Source: Rubellicoccus peritrichatus (GTDB taxonomy: Bacteria; Verrucomicrobiota; Verrucomicrobiia; Opitutales; Cerasicoccaceae). Taken from it: a stretch of 64,000 nt of DNA. How positions within the stretch are numbered: position 1 is the stretch's first letter; each line of letters opens with the position of its first letter. A program made the translations under genes and the position numbers. Where the stretch lies: assembly GCF_033100135.1 (NCBI RefSeq), contig NZ_CP136920.1, positions 3,157,001-3,221,000 of the forward strand, written 5' to 3'. The notes below the pieces were generated by a model that worked only from the letters and a program-made list of their open reading frames with translations, was not told where the DNA came from and did not search any database. This document shows positions 26,651 to 35,449 of the stretch, one piece after another.

Positions 26651-27672
26651 TAATGCGTTAGGCTGAACAAAGGGCGAAAGGGCAGCATGCGGCTTTTCGC
26701 GAAGAGACTCAATGCGGTTTGACCTCTTGGGCTGTAGATAAGTGGATGAATCATACGGGCCACGGTTTTACGAACCCTAAAACGCTTATGGTTAATTAGG
26801 GCGACATCTGCCAGGACTTGGTTCCAGTCTGACTTGCCTTCTGCATAGGCGAGAAGCGGGCTTGCGGCAATCATGGCGCTTTCAAAAGCAATTGACATAC
26901 CATTGCCGGTGAAAGGAGCAATCAGGCCTGCCGAATCTCCCAGTGGGAGAGTTTCGTCATTGGCTGGAGGCTTGGACTGATAGCTCAGATTTGAAATGCC
27001 GGTTACGCTGTTTTCGTCAATCGTGGCATCCTTGAGGCGTTCCACTAGATAGTTTAGGCCAGATGCCTCAAGATAAGCGAGGGGAAGCTGGGTTTTGGGA
27101 GCTGTTAACCCAGGGCGTTTACGAAAGAGACCGCATAGATTGTATGCGCCTCCTTCGATTCTGGAAATACCCAGGTATGCGTGGTTTCCCAGATGTAGCT
27201 CCAGATCATTATCGAGCTCCAGTCCGCTTGCATGAAATTTAAGTCCTAGCCAGTCCGTTGTCTCGGCTTTGCGGCCAACCGCAGTGACAGTGCCTTCTTC
27301 TGGTAATTGTTCACGAGTCAGGCGGGTTCGCTCGTTCAATTGGCCACCTTCGCTTCGGAATTGTTTAGCTAGACGCTGGTCCAGGCAGTAACGCGAAATC
27401 CCAATGGCAGGCCTTGGCAGCTTTTTACTGTATACAGGTCTTCCGCGATAAAACCAGGAAGTCGTCTGACAGGGAACAGCTCCACGAAAGGCATCTGCGA
27501 TTCCAAGGTAGGCCAACTCCTCGGGTTTGACTCCACAGATGAATTCACCACACACACGATGCCTCGGGTAGCTGCCTGCTTCGTTGAGCACAACAGACAC
27601 GCCTTTTCGTTGTAGGTGTATCCCTAGTGCCAATCCCGCCAGACCGCCGCCGGCCACTGTTATTGTTTTCAT
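26650..27672 (-). CDS. FAD-dependent oxidoreductase (geranylgeranyl reductase/UbiH-like)
   Basis: This 340-residue flavoprotein has an N-terminal Rossmann motif, AGGGLAGLALGIHLQRKG, and YPRHRVCGEFI, typical of the geranylgeranyl-reductase and phenol hydroxylase group. GDSAGLIAPFTGNGMSIAFESA binds the FAD ribityl chain. It could hydroxylate an aromatic ring or reduce a polyketide or isoprenoid chain. The 1-base overlap with the polyketide synthase and the methyltransferase 66 bp upstream place it in the same operon, where an alkylresorcinol hydroxylase (SrsC-like) role is the simplest reading. Confidence 0.82.
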   Translation of the reverse strand: MKTITVAGGGLAGLALGIHLQRKGVSVVLNEAGSYPRHRVCGEFICGVKPEELAYLGIADAFRGAVPCQTTSWFYRGRPVYSKKLPRPAIGISRYCLDQRLAKQFRSEGGQLNERTRLTREQLPEEGTVTAVGRKAETTDWLGLKFHASGLELDNDLELHLGNHAYLGISRIEGGAYNLCGLFRKRPGLTAPKTQLPLAYLEASGLNYLVERLKDATIDENSVTGISNLSYQSKPPANDETLPLGDSAGLIAPFTGNGMSIAFESAMIAASPLLAYAEGKSDWNQVLADVALINHKRFRVRKTVARMIHPLIYSPRGQTALSLFAKSRMLPFRPLFSLTH

Positions 27673-27738
27673 CGCCTGTGTTTAGAGTTTGGTCGTTTGC
27701 ACTAAATATTCCTTACTGTAGACGAATGATAACGAACT

Positions 27739-28458
27739 TTATTTCCGTAGAGCAACCATACGGTAACAACCAAGCATAGTTTCACGTTCTTCAATAAGCC
27801 AATCTCTGTTACTCAGATTGAGTAGGGCAGGAAGCTCTCCCCGCCGAAATCCAGCACGGATGCTGATCGCTCCATCGTTTAACGTAACATAGTTCAAGCC
27901 TTTCAGTCGCAAGATATGCAGGCCAAGCAAGCCGATGCGGGAACGAAGCGGTTCATTGATAATAATGAGCTTCGCATGTGCATTCAAACGCTCACCCAAT
28001 AAGTTAAGAACAACATCCTCGAATTGATGAATGATTAGATTCCCAAGGACAACCGGAGTAGAGGAGTAGTCGTTGAAACGTGTCATGTCCTCTTGAACCC
28101 AGTTCCACTCCCTTGCCCAGTAATCGGGACGCTTCCAAAGATCCAACCCCGTGTAATGGTGCTTCGCTGGATCAAGAATCTTCTTTTTTACCAGATAGCT
28201 TCCCAAATCTCCGGCCCCTGCACCCAATTCTATAATACTTTCTAGCGCGTTTATGTGTTCGCTGAGTTGTTGGGCTATCCATTGGTAGCTTCCCTGAAGC
28301 TGGTTGATGAGCAGGATATCCTTACGGTTGCTGATTGCGTCCGAGTGGTCTTGGGGGAGGGAATCAAGGATCTCCGGCTCAACAATACGTGACTTCACCG
28401 GGATACTGAATGTTGAAAGCTTAGAGCCTGGCAACCGGATACTGGCTTTTATAAACAT
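27739..28458 (-). CDS. SAM-dependent methyltransferase
   Basis: This 239-residue class I methyltransferase has the SAM-binding motif IIELGAGAGDLGSYL (about 85-99). The acidic loop TGLDLW and VLGNLIIHQFED cover the post-I and motif IV positions. The gene is first in a minus-strand set of three with the flavoprotein and type III polyketide synthase. Such enzymes O- or C-methylate phenolic lipids in the comparable Streptomyces operon (SrsB-like). Methyl acceptor and fold subgroup are not decidable from sequence. It runs divergently from the exported hypothetical gene at 28527. Confidence 0.78.
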   Translation of the reverse strand: MFIKASIRLPGSKLSTFSIPVKSRIVEPEILDSLPQDHSDAISNRKDILLINQLQGSYQWIAQQLSEHINALESIIELGAGAGDLGSYLVKKKILDPAKHHYTGLDLWKRPDYWAREWNWVQEDMTRFNDYSSTPVVLGNLIIHQFEDVVLNLLGERLNAHAKLIIINEPLRSRIGLLGLHILRLKGLNYVTLNDGAISIRAGFRRGELPALLNLSNRDWLIEERETMLGCYRMVALRK

Positions 28459-28526
28459 ACCTCTTTTTTTAGGGTATTCATATTACGGTTTACAGTTTGT
28501 GAACCTCTCTCTATTCAAAATACGTA

Positions 28527-30230
28527 ATGCGCTTAAAAACCATTTCTTTCACTTGTCTACTTTTGGCTGGTTTAGGTCAACTAACAGGCATTGCTACTGA
28601 AGTTCCTGCCAACTTGGTTGGTGTGGCCAAGTTTCCGTCTCCAAAGGTTTTTACGGACAAAGTTATGTCTGTTGCACGTGTGATTCAGCCAGGGCAACAA
28701 ACGGAAATGCTGCCTCTCTTTTTGCTGGGTGGTTTTGGCTATCCCAACTATCCCGGAATCTCCGAGACGGATAACGTGTCTGTCTTCTTTCTCGATTCCG
28801 GCTCGGTCCAGCCATCGATTGTTATCCTTGGTAAGGTCGGTGAGGAAAGCCCTCTACGCCAGACTCTGCAGACTATGCAATGGGCGATGGAAGATCGTGA
28901 TGGCTGGCTTCTACTCTCTCAGGACCCCAAAGCTTTCAAACTGATAGAGAATCTTGATGCTCTCGTCGCAATTAATGCCGAAAAGGCTGACTTTGACGTT
29001 ACGGCACGATTTTATCTCGGCAAAGAGAATGTCAAGCAGTGGGCTTGGCAATTCAAACAGATGATTGCAGAGGCATATACACCAACCTCGGATGATGAGA
29101 GCAAACCTTTGGAAATTGCCAAGCAGCAGCGCTTTGTTGATCTGGCTGCGCAGATGGCAGAGAACCTGAACTGGTTTGAAATCGGGATCGATCTTTCTGC
29201 TGAAACCATAACGATTGGTTCGGGGGCAGAGGCCATCGCCAATACGCCGGAAGGTATTTTGTTTTCATCTTCAGCCGGTGGCGATATCCCTGTTGGCAAA
29301 CTTATTTCATCTGATGGCATGATGAGTTATCAAAGCGCCATCAGCGTTGATGCTATCATGGCTTATAATGATGTGCTTGTTGAGCGTGCCAGCAAGATGA
29401 CCGGCGAGAAAGGAAAAGCCTGGCTCGTTGAATATGCGAAGATGATGAAAGACTATGCGAAGATGAGTGATGGCACTTCGGCTGGTCGGATGGGCTTTAG
29501 CGAGGACTTACCTGAAGTTGCTGCTGTTTATGGTGGTAAATTTACCAACAAGGCTGTCCTGGATATGAGCTCCATTGCCTATAATAAACTGGCACCTGAG
29601 TTGTTCGAAAATGTCTCCCTCTTTAAGGATTTGGGGATGGATTACACTTTCACCCTGAACAAGGAGGCTGGAAAAGTTGGAGACATTCGTGTGTATTCGC
29701 TGACAACGGTTATCAAAATGGATCCGGAAGACCCAACCGTTCCTGGTGTCGTCCCTGAGATGACAGAGCAGGAACAGGTTTCCTACTTTGCGGTTGTCAA
29801 TGAAATGCTTATTTCCACCGCGAGTATGTCCGAGATGAAGAAGCTCGTTGCCAATGTTCAAGCGGGTGAGCCTGTCGCAAAGAACGTCGCTTCACAATTC
29901 AAGGCAGAGAAGGGGGCAGCATTTCAATACGTCATCAACATGGCAGACTATGCCAGTTTCGGACTCGATGCCGCTGCTGAAGCTTCTCCTGAGATGAAGG
30001 AGTGGGCGGATGCGATGAATAAGCTGAAAGAAGCAAATCTCGCTCCAGCAACCGGTGCCATTACCGTGGGGGACAATCGTCTGAAATCATCTCTGTCTCT
30101 TTCAGTGCCAAGTATCGCGAAAGTTGCTCAGGTGGTGCAGGAGATCCAGGCAAAACAGGCAATGGAACAAATGAAACAGCAGCAGGAACAGGAAGCGACC
30201 GAGCAGCCTGCGTCATCCGAGCCGATGTAG
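28527..30230 (+). CDS. Exported protein of unknown function (567 aa)
   Basis: The protein starts with a signal peptide (MRLKTISFTCLLLAGLGQLTG, about 1-24). The mature part is mostly alpha/beta without cysteine clusters, and the last 40 residues are Gln/Glu-rich (KAQMEQMKQQQEQ). I recognise no domain. The repeated feature is a long region of soluble helices and strands similar to verrucomicrobial periplasmic proteins of unknown role. It lies upstream of a CrtI-type oxidoreductase with a 47-bp gap, possibly co-transcribed, and divergent from the polyketide set. A periplasmic or outer-envelope location is inferred. Confidence 0.7.
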   Translation: MRLKTISFTCLLLAGLGQLTGIATEVPANLVGVAKFPSPKVFTDKVMSVARVIQPGQQTEMLPLFLLGGFGYPNYPGISETDNVSVFFLDSGSVQPSIVILGKVGEESPLRQTLQTMQWAMEDRDGWLLLSQDPKAFKLIENLDALVAINAEKADFDVTARFYLGKENVKQWAWQFKQMIAEAYTPTSDDESKPLEIAKQQRFVDLAAQMAENLNWFEIGIDLSAETITIGSGAEAIANTPEGILFSSSAGGDIPVGKLISSDGMMSYQSAISVDAIMAYNDVLVERASKMTGEKGKAWLVEYAKMMKDYAKMSDGTSAGRMGFSEDLPEVAAVYGGKFTNKAVLDMSSIAYNKLAPELFENVSLFKDLGMDYTFTLNKEAGKVGDIRVYSLTTVIKMDPEDPTVPGVVPEMTEQEQVSYFAVVNEMLISTASMSEMKKLVANVQAGEPVAKNVASQFKAEKGAAFQYVINMADYASFGLDAAAEASPEMKEWADAMNKLKEANLAPATGAITVGDNRLKSSLSLSVPSIAKVAQVVQEIQAKQAMEQMKQQQEQEATEQPASSEPM

Positions 30231-30277
30231 TCTCACATTCCGGAAAAGGTGCTTTAGCTATATACCCAGCCTAGAGT

Positions 30278-31858
30278 ATGCAAAGTTTCGATGTCGCAGT
30301 TGTGGGGTCAGGCCATAACGGCATGATCTCAGCAGCGTATCTTGCGCAGGCAGGTCATTCTGTAGCTGTCTTTGAGCGTCGCCCCATTGTTGGAGGTGCA
30401 GTTTGCACCCAGACCGATCTTATACCAGGATATCGTATCGATGTGGGCAGCTCTGCGCATGTCATGATTCATCAAACGCCGGTTATTAAAGATTTGGAAC
30501 TGGATAAGTTTGGGTTGGAATACATTGAAATGGATCCATGGGCGTTTTATCCTCTGCCGGGTGGTGAGGAATCGATCTCCTTTTACCGCAGTGTTGATAA
30601 AACCTGTGAGAGCATTGCCAGAATAAGCCCCAAAGATGCGAAGGCCTATCGGGAGTTTGTTGAAGCTTGGGGAAAACTGAATAAGGGCGTTTTTGAGGTA
30701 TTTCTGAAATCGCCAACCCCGTGGAATATGGTCAGCACCATGTTTGGGCGTTCCCTGAAGGGAAGCGACCGCATGAACATGATCCGCAAGCTGATGGGGC
30801 CGTATGGTCAGTTGGTGCTCGAAACATTTGAGCATGAAGCGGTCAGGACAGCGATTATCTGGCTGGCAGCTCAGTCTGGACCACCACCTTCCGAAGCGGC
30901 GAGTGGAGATTTTGCGGGATGGCATTCCATGTACCATCAGAGCGGGATGAAGCGTGCCAAGGGTGGTAGTGGTGCCCTGACCCAAGCCCTGAAGAAGCGT
31001 ATTATTGCCGATGGCGGTAAGGTTTTTGAAGACGCTCCTGTGGTCAAGATTATGACCGATGGCTCAGGGCGTGCAAAAGGCGTCGAGCTTGAGTCTGGAG
31101 AACGCTACGAAGCCAAGGCAGTCATTGCCGCCTGCCACATTAAGACCACGATCGAGAATCTGCTGTCGGATGCAAAAGAGTTACCTGAGTCAACGCGTAC
31201 GCGCTGTGGGCAATTACGAATTGGCAATGGCTTTGGTATGATTGTTCGTTGTGCCATGAGTGGCCTGCCTGAGTATCCAGGGCAGACTGTTGATGAGCGT
31301 GGGGTATGTCCTGGGCATAACGGTCTGCAATTGCTTTGCCCCTCACGGGAGGCTTTGGATTCCGCCTATGGTGATTACATGCGTGGTGAACCACCAAAGA
31401 AGCCGATTCCTCTGGTCATGACATTTTCAAGCATTGACGAGACGCTGGCTCCGGAAGGGAAGCATGTCATGTTTGTTTGGGGCCAATATCACGCTTATGA
31501 GCTGCGCAATGGAGAAAACTGGGACGACATTGCTGAGCGTGAAGCAGACAAACTACTTGCCGCTGTTGATGAATACGCACCAGGAACTTCGGCCAAGGTT
31601 TTGGACCGCTACATTCAGACTCCTTTACAGATCGAACGAATCCATGGGATGCATCGCGGTAATGTCATGCACCTGGAAATGTCTTTCGACCAGATGTTTT
31701 GTTTTCGGCCCATGCCTGAACTGGCTAATTACAAAGTCCCGGAGATCAAAGGCCTCTACTTAACTGGAGCGAGCACTCACCCGGGCGGTGGCGTTTGGGG
31801 AGCCAGTGGTCACAATACGGCGAAGCTGATGCTCAAAGAGCGCAAGCAGTGGAGTTAG
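30278..31858 (+). CDS. FAD/NAD(P)-dependent oxidoreductase, phytoene-desaturase/PYROXD2-like
   Basis: This 526-residue CrtI-fold enzyme has the N-terminal dinucleotide motif VAVVGSGHNGMISAAYLAQAGHSV followed by FERRPIVGGAV. The C-terminal motif is GLYLTGASTHPGGGVWGASGHNTAKLM, as in phytoene desaturases and retinol-saturase/PYROXD2-like proteins. The family performs FAD-dependent desaturation or isomerisation of polyenes, but many members have unknown substrates. There are no carotenoid synthesis genes next to it, so carotenoid assignment would be speculative. It might act on the product of a lipid pathway. Confidence 0.85.
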   Translation: MQSFDVAVVGSGHNGMISAAYLAQAGHSVAVFERRPIVGGAVCTQTDLIPGYRIDVGSSAHVMIHQTPVIKDLELDKFGLEYIEMDPWAFYPLPGGEESISFYRSVDKTCESIARISPKDAKAYREFVEAWGKLNKGVFEVFLKSPTPWNMVSTMFGRSLKGSDRMNMIRKLMGPYGQLVLETFEHEAVRTAIIWLAAQSGPPPSEAASGDFAGWHSMYHQSGMKRAKGGSGALTQALKKRIIADGGKVFEDAPVVKIMTDGSGRAKGVELESGERYEAKAVIAACHIKTTIENLLSDAKELPESTRTRCGQLRIGNGFGMIVRCAMSGLPEYPGQTVDERGVCPGHNGLQLLCPSREALDSAYGDYMRGEPPKKPIPLVMTFSSIDETLAPEGKHVMFVWGQYHAYELRNGENWDDIAEREADKLLAAVDEYAPGTSAKVLDRYIQTPLQIERIHGMHRGNVMHLEMSFDQMFCFRPMPELANYKVPEIKGLYLTGASTHPGGGVWGASGHNTAKLMLKERKQWS

Positions 31859-31976
31859 AGCTTCGTTAGCTAAGTTCATTACATAACGATCTCGAATGAC
31901 AAAAAGCATACAGCCACATATGAAATGCGGATGAACTCAGATTGGATTTAAGATATCCATCATTTTATCAGTGAAA

Positions 31977-31995
31977 ATCCGCGTTTTATCCGCGG
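31977..31995. repeat. Short ATCCGCG direct repeat in spacer
   Basis: ATCCGCG recurs 11 bp apart (31977-31983 and 31988-31994) in the spacer after the oxidoreductase gene, embedded in AATCCGCGTTTTATCCGCGG. This string type occurs as dispersed intergenic sequence in some related genomes. It is too short to classify here. Confidence 0.3.
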
Positions 31996-32059
31996 CTAAG
32001 AAAAATATCTCTCGGTGTTCTCTGTGGCAAATGAGTTATCTATAATGTGTTACAGTAGT

Positions 32060-32755
32060 CTATCGAATCGCCTGATGAATCGCGACGATACCGAAGGTGA
32101 GGGGAGTGGCCTCCACACGGGAGAACCCGGCCTGAAGGATTTGCTCGGATAAACTTTTGCGGCTTGGGAAGGACTCGATGGAATTTGCGAGATAATCATA
32201 TGCATCGCGCTTTCCGCAGATCACCCGGGCAATGACAGGGAGGATGGCTTTCAAGTAGATGTAGTAAAACGGTTTAAACCAGTTGTATGGCTGGGAAAAT
32301 TCCAGAATGAATGCGCTCCCTCCCGGCCGTAAAGCGCGTTGCATTTCGGAAAGGCCGCGCTGGCGGTCTTCAAAGTTTCTCACACCAAATGAGATGGTGA
32401 TGACATCGACACTCTCATCTTCCAATGGCAAATCCATGCAGTCGCCGATGCGAAAGGGAATTTTCTCATAGTTCGGTTTCGAGTGCTTCTTTTCTTCTGC
32501 CAGATCGAGCATAGGCTGACAGAAATCCATCCCGGTGATGTTCACGCTCTCGTCCAGATGATCACTCAGGACAAAGGCGACATCACCGCTGCCGGTAGCC
32601 AGATCCACGACATCTTTTGGGGCACACTTTGCGACTTTTTTGGCCAGGCGATGTCGCCAGTAGTAATCCACGCCTCCACTCAGCAGGTGGTTGGCCCGGT
32701 CATAGCTTGGTGCCACTTCGCTGAACATGGCATTGATGGTTTCTCCTTTTGGCAT
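32060..32755 (-). CDS. menG: Demethylmenaquinone/2-polyprenyl-benzoquinol methyltransferase
   Basis: This UbiE/MenG C-methyltransferase is about 231 residues from the ATG at 32755. It starts PKGETINAMFSEVAPSYDRANHLLSGGVDYYWR, the signature of the family (YDRMN-H-LSLG equivalents). The SAM loop is VVDLATGSGDVAF, and further motifs are ISFGVRNFEDRQRGLSEMQRALRPGG and ILEFSQP. It methylates the ring in the last step of menaquinone (or ubiquinone) synthesis, feeding the complex I and cytochrome oxidase genes at the right end of the window. A longer ORF to 32794 adds a MHLWDFSLCC leader that looks spurious. No Shine-Dalgarno is evident for either start. Confidence 0.9.
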   Translation of the reverse strand: MPKGETINAMFSEVAPSYDRANHLLSGGVDYYWRHRLAKKVAKCAPKDVVDLATGSGDVAFVLSDHLDESVNITGMDFCQPMLDLAEEKKHSKPNYEKIPFRIGDCMDLPLEDESVDVITISFGVRNFEDRQRGLSEMQRALRPGGSAFILEFSQPYNWFKPFYYIYLKAILPVIARVICGKRDAYDYLANSIESFPSRKSLSEQILQAGFSRVEATPLTFGIVAIHQAIR

Positions 32756-32874
32756 GATTAGGTAACAACAAAGTGAAAAATCCCAAAGGTGCAAATTTCA
32801 TATTCGACCATCTTGGGGTCTGCTGATTTCCTTTTCAGCGAACTGTATTCATTAACACTAAACACACTATTATT

Positions 32875-33273
32875 ATGAGTGAAGATCCTGGAAAAGGCCC
32901 TGGTTTCGTTGGTTGGAACGAACTGATGACTCCGAATCTCGATGAATCCCTCGAATTTTACAGCAAAGTCTTTGGCTGGACTTTCGATGACTGGCCCATG
33001 CCTGATGGAATGACTTACAAGGTAGCCATGGTGGATAATAAGCCTGTTGCCGGCATCATGCCAAGAACCCCGGATGTCCCGGCTGATGCCCCACCTATGT
33101 GGACTGCTTATATTAACGTCGAAGACTGCGATGCAACCTTGACCACTGCAGTCGAAGGCGGTGCCACTGTGCTTTACCCCGCCACAGATATGGAAGGCAT
33201 CGGACGTTTTGCCGTGATTCAAGACCCGCACGGAGCCGTCATTGCCTTCATCAAATACAAACCAAACTGCTAA
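32875..33273 (+). CDS. VOC-family protein (glyoxalase/bleomycin-resistance fold)
   Basis: This 132-residue protein has two beta-alpha-beta-beta-beta modules. It begins FVGWNELMTPNLDESLEFYSKVFGW and contains PDGMTYKVAMVDNKPVAGIMP, and it ends FAVIQDPHGAVIAFIKY, the typical VOC C-terminal strand. Metal-binding positions of glyoxalase I are not clearly recognisable, so the activity is unknown; it may bind a small molecule. It is transcribed alone, with a strong terminator right after it. Confidence 0.82.
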   Translation: MSEDPGKGPGFVGWNELMTPNLDESLEFYSKVFGWTFDDWPMPDGMTYKVAMVDNKPVAGIMPRTPDVPADAPPMWTAYINVEDCDATLTTAVEGGATVLYPATDMEGIGRFAVIQDPHGAVIAFIKYKPNC

Positions 33274-33304
33274 TAAATTAATCGCTCAGTTTCATTTTCT
33301 TCAC

Positions 33305-33336
33305 AGCCGGCCCGGTTCATTCCGAAGCCGGCTTTT
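33305..33336 (+). terminator. Intrinsic terminator after the VOC gene
   Basis: AGCCGGC (33305-33311) pairs with GCCGGCT (33327-33333) around a loop with its own 3-bp inner stem, and a T tract follows. It is at the expected place 32 bp after the stop. Confidence 0.82.
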
Positions 33337-33459
33337 GTTTGGTAGCTCGTAGCGAGACGCGCGGAATGTCACCTTTGTCGCATGGATGAGCTTATGCGTG
33401 CCAGAGAAAGTGCCGATTGGAGCGATGTTGGTGATCCTAGTCGTAATGAGATCGTATGT

Positions 33460-33551
33460 GGTAGCGCCCAGCGTCCTCGCTGGGCATGTGCTGAAACCAC
33501 ATGCTTACCCATACCCATGCTGTATGCCCGGCGGGGACGCCGGGCGCTACC
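33460..33551. repeat. REP-like twin-hairpin element
   Basis: Each arm is itself a palindrome. GCCCAGCG-TCCT-CGCTGGGC (33466-33485) and GCCCGGCG-GGGA-CGCCGGGC (33526-33545) each form an 8-bp stem with a 4-base loop. The two 27-base arms (33460-33486 and 33525-33551) are also reverse complements of each other at 24 of 27 positions, so the element could fold as two hairpins or one large one. This pattern is that of paired REP/BIME elements. It lies in the 322-bp convergent space between the VOC gene and the ClpX-like gene, which holds nothing else that I recognise. Confidence 0.85.
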
Positions 33552-33595
33552 TTGATTGAGATGTAACGAACAGACAGGAGAGCCCGACGAAGCTC

Positions 33596-35248
33596 TCAGT
33601 CGTTTTCTTTTTTGTCGGCTTCGCCTTCCGTCGTTTCGCTGGGGCTTGGTGTGGCGGTTTCTTTGGCTTCACGCTCCTCAGCTTCCTTGAAGCTGGCGAC
33701 GACCCAGCCGGAGAGGGCTTTGTCGGCGTCGCGGGCGGCCTCGGCGTCGATTTCGAATTCGGACTTGTTGATATTGCGCTGAATGATTTTTAGCCCGTGC
33801 TGGTAGTCTTTGAATTGTTCTTCGCAGATGGTGCGGAGCGTCTTATCTGCAATACCTGCCAGTTCGATCAGGACATCAGTGGCCTCATCCGTGAATTTGA
33901 GGGTGATACCGTGTTCGCCTTCAAAGCCTTTGGCAAAAGACTCCAATTCAGCCTTCCAGACTTCGTCCATCAGGTGTTTGTTGGCCACGATGAGTTCGGT
34001 CAGTGTCTTGTCCGGTTCGGCCACAGTTTCAGTGGTGACTTCGAAGGACTTAATCGCGGTCGAAGGCAGTTCGAATTTGAAATTCCTAAAGATGCCTTCG
34101 AGAACGGTCATCAGACCACGGGCGCCGGTTTTTTCTTCGTGAGCGCGTCCGGCGATTTCCATAATTGCCTCAGGAGTGATATCAAATTGGATATCGTAAC
34201 CTTTGAAGTCGGAACGGTATTGCCGGAGGAGTGAACCTTCGGAGGAGGTCAGTATCTTGGCGAGATCGTCCTTACTCAGTGACTCGCAGGAGACACGCAC
34301 TGGCACACGCCCGATAAACTCGGGTTCGAAACCATACTTGATGAAATCCGGAGTTGCTGCCTGGGAAAGGTAACGGTTGTGGTCGTCGTCGCCGGTCGAA
34401 GGCGTACTGGCAAAGCCAATCGATGCCGCATCGACGCGCTTTTTCACCGATTCAGCCAGTTTGTCAAAAGCACCGCTGACAATAAAGAGGATGTGGCGTG
34501 TGTTGATTGTCTCTTTCTTTTTCTTACCGCCGCCCATCATGGCCTGCATCTGCCCCATGATGTCATTGGGAGCGAACAGGTTGACTTCGGTATCTTCCAT
34601 CAGCTTGAGCAGGTTGATTTGGACGCCACGCCCGGAAACATCTTTGCCGCCGCTCTCAGCGCCTGCAATCTTGTCGATCTCATCGATATAAACGATGCCG
34701 TATTGAGCCAGCTCGATATTGCCGCCAGCGGATTTGACCAAATCGCGTACAAGGTCCTCGACATCGTTACCAACATAACCGGTTTCGGAAAACTTGGTGG
34801 CATCGGCTTTGACGAAGGGAACGCCAATCAGTTTGGCGATGTTTCGCATCAAATAAGTCTTACCAACCCCGGTCGGTCCAAGGAGCAGGATGTTCTGCTT
34901 GCTGTATTCCCGTTCCAGCATGGCAGGCTTCTCAAGGCAGCGACGCACGTGATTGTAGTGGTCGCAGATCGCAACGGACAGGACTTTCTTGGCTTCATCT
35001 TGGCGAATGACATAACGATTCAGATAATCACGGATGTCCTTGGGTTTTAGATTGAATTCGCGAATTCGGCGCAAGCGCTCTTCGTCATCGGCTTTTTGCT
35101 CTTCAGATACAGGCTCTTCCGGCTCCGCCTGTTGCATGCCAGGCATGGCAAAAGTAATCTTTGGAGAACCGGGCCCCTGACGGAACATGTTCTGCATTTG
35201 TTTCTGAAGGTCGTCTAAAGTGTTTTTGTCTTCGTCTTTTTCGCTCAT
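33596..35248 (-). CDS. clpX: ClpX-like AAA+ unfoldase lacking the N-terminal zinc domain
   Basis: This 550-residue Clp/HslU-family ATPase has Walker A GPTGVGKT (124-131), the substrate-gripping pore loop GYVG (157-160), Walker B VYIDEIDK (186-193), a SIGF loop (276-279) at the position where ClpX carries its ClpP-contacting IGF loop, and sensor-2 TGARGLMTVLE. The usual Cys4 zinc-binding domain at the N-terminus is absent and replaced by about 60 acidic, Met/Gln-rich residues. The C-terminus is extended by about 150 residues and ends in an acidic Glu/Lys tail. It unfolds substrates for a partner protease. Loss of the zinc domain would change adaptor and substrate choice. Confidence 0.85.
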   Translation of the reverse strand: MSEKDEDKNTLDDLQKQMQNMFRQGPGSPKITFAMPGMQQAEPEEPVSEEQKADDEERLRRIREFNLKPKDIRDYLNRYVIRQDEAKKVLSVAICDHYNHVRRCLEKPAMLEREYSKQNILLLGPTGVGKTYLMRNIAKLIGVPFVKADATKFSETGYVGNDVEDLVRDLVKSAGGNIELAQYGIVYIDEIDKIAGAESGGKDVSGRGVQINLLKLMEDTEVNLFAPNDIMGQMQAMMGGGKKKKETINTRHILFIVSGAFDKLAESVKKRVDAASIGFASTPSTGDDDHNRYLSQAATPDFIKYGFEPEFIGRVPVRVSCESLSKDDLAKILTSSEGSLLRQYRSDFKGYDIQFDITPEAIMEIAGRAHEEKTGARGLMTVLEGIFRNFKFELPSTAIKSFEVTTETVAEPDKTLTELIVANKHLMDEVWKAELESFAKGFEGEHGITLKFTDEATDVLIELAGIADKTLRTICEEQFKDYQHGLKIIQRNINKSEFEIDAEAARDADKALSGWVVASFKEAEEREAKETATPSPSETTEGEADKKEND

Positions 35249-35449
35249 TTTTAAAAATTTATTAAAGTGTTTGTGATTAAATGCAGGAAGGCAACAAGAG
35301 TAAGAAGGTCAACATTACAAATAGTTCCTAAATTTTTCATTATGAGGGAATTATTTAGTTTGACTTGCTCTTTTCTCATTCTGAATATTGCCGCTCAAAT
35401 TCTCACTAAAGTCTCTCAACCGTAATATCATTTCACGAAGGTATTCAGC

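Noticed and set aside
34379-35050. Long plus-strand ORF (223 aa) opposite the ClpX-like gene
   Set aside because: It lies entirely antisense to a strongly conserved AAA+ gene, with no ribosome binding site or recognisable motif; it is a shadow frame.
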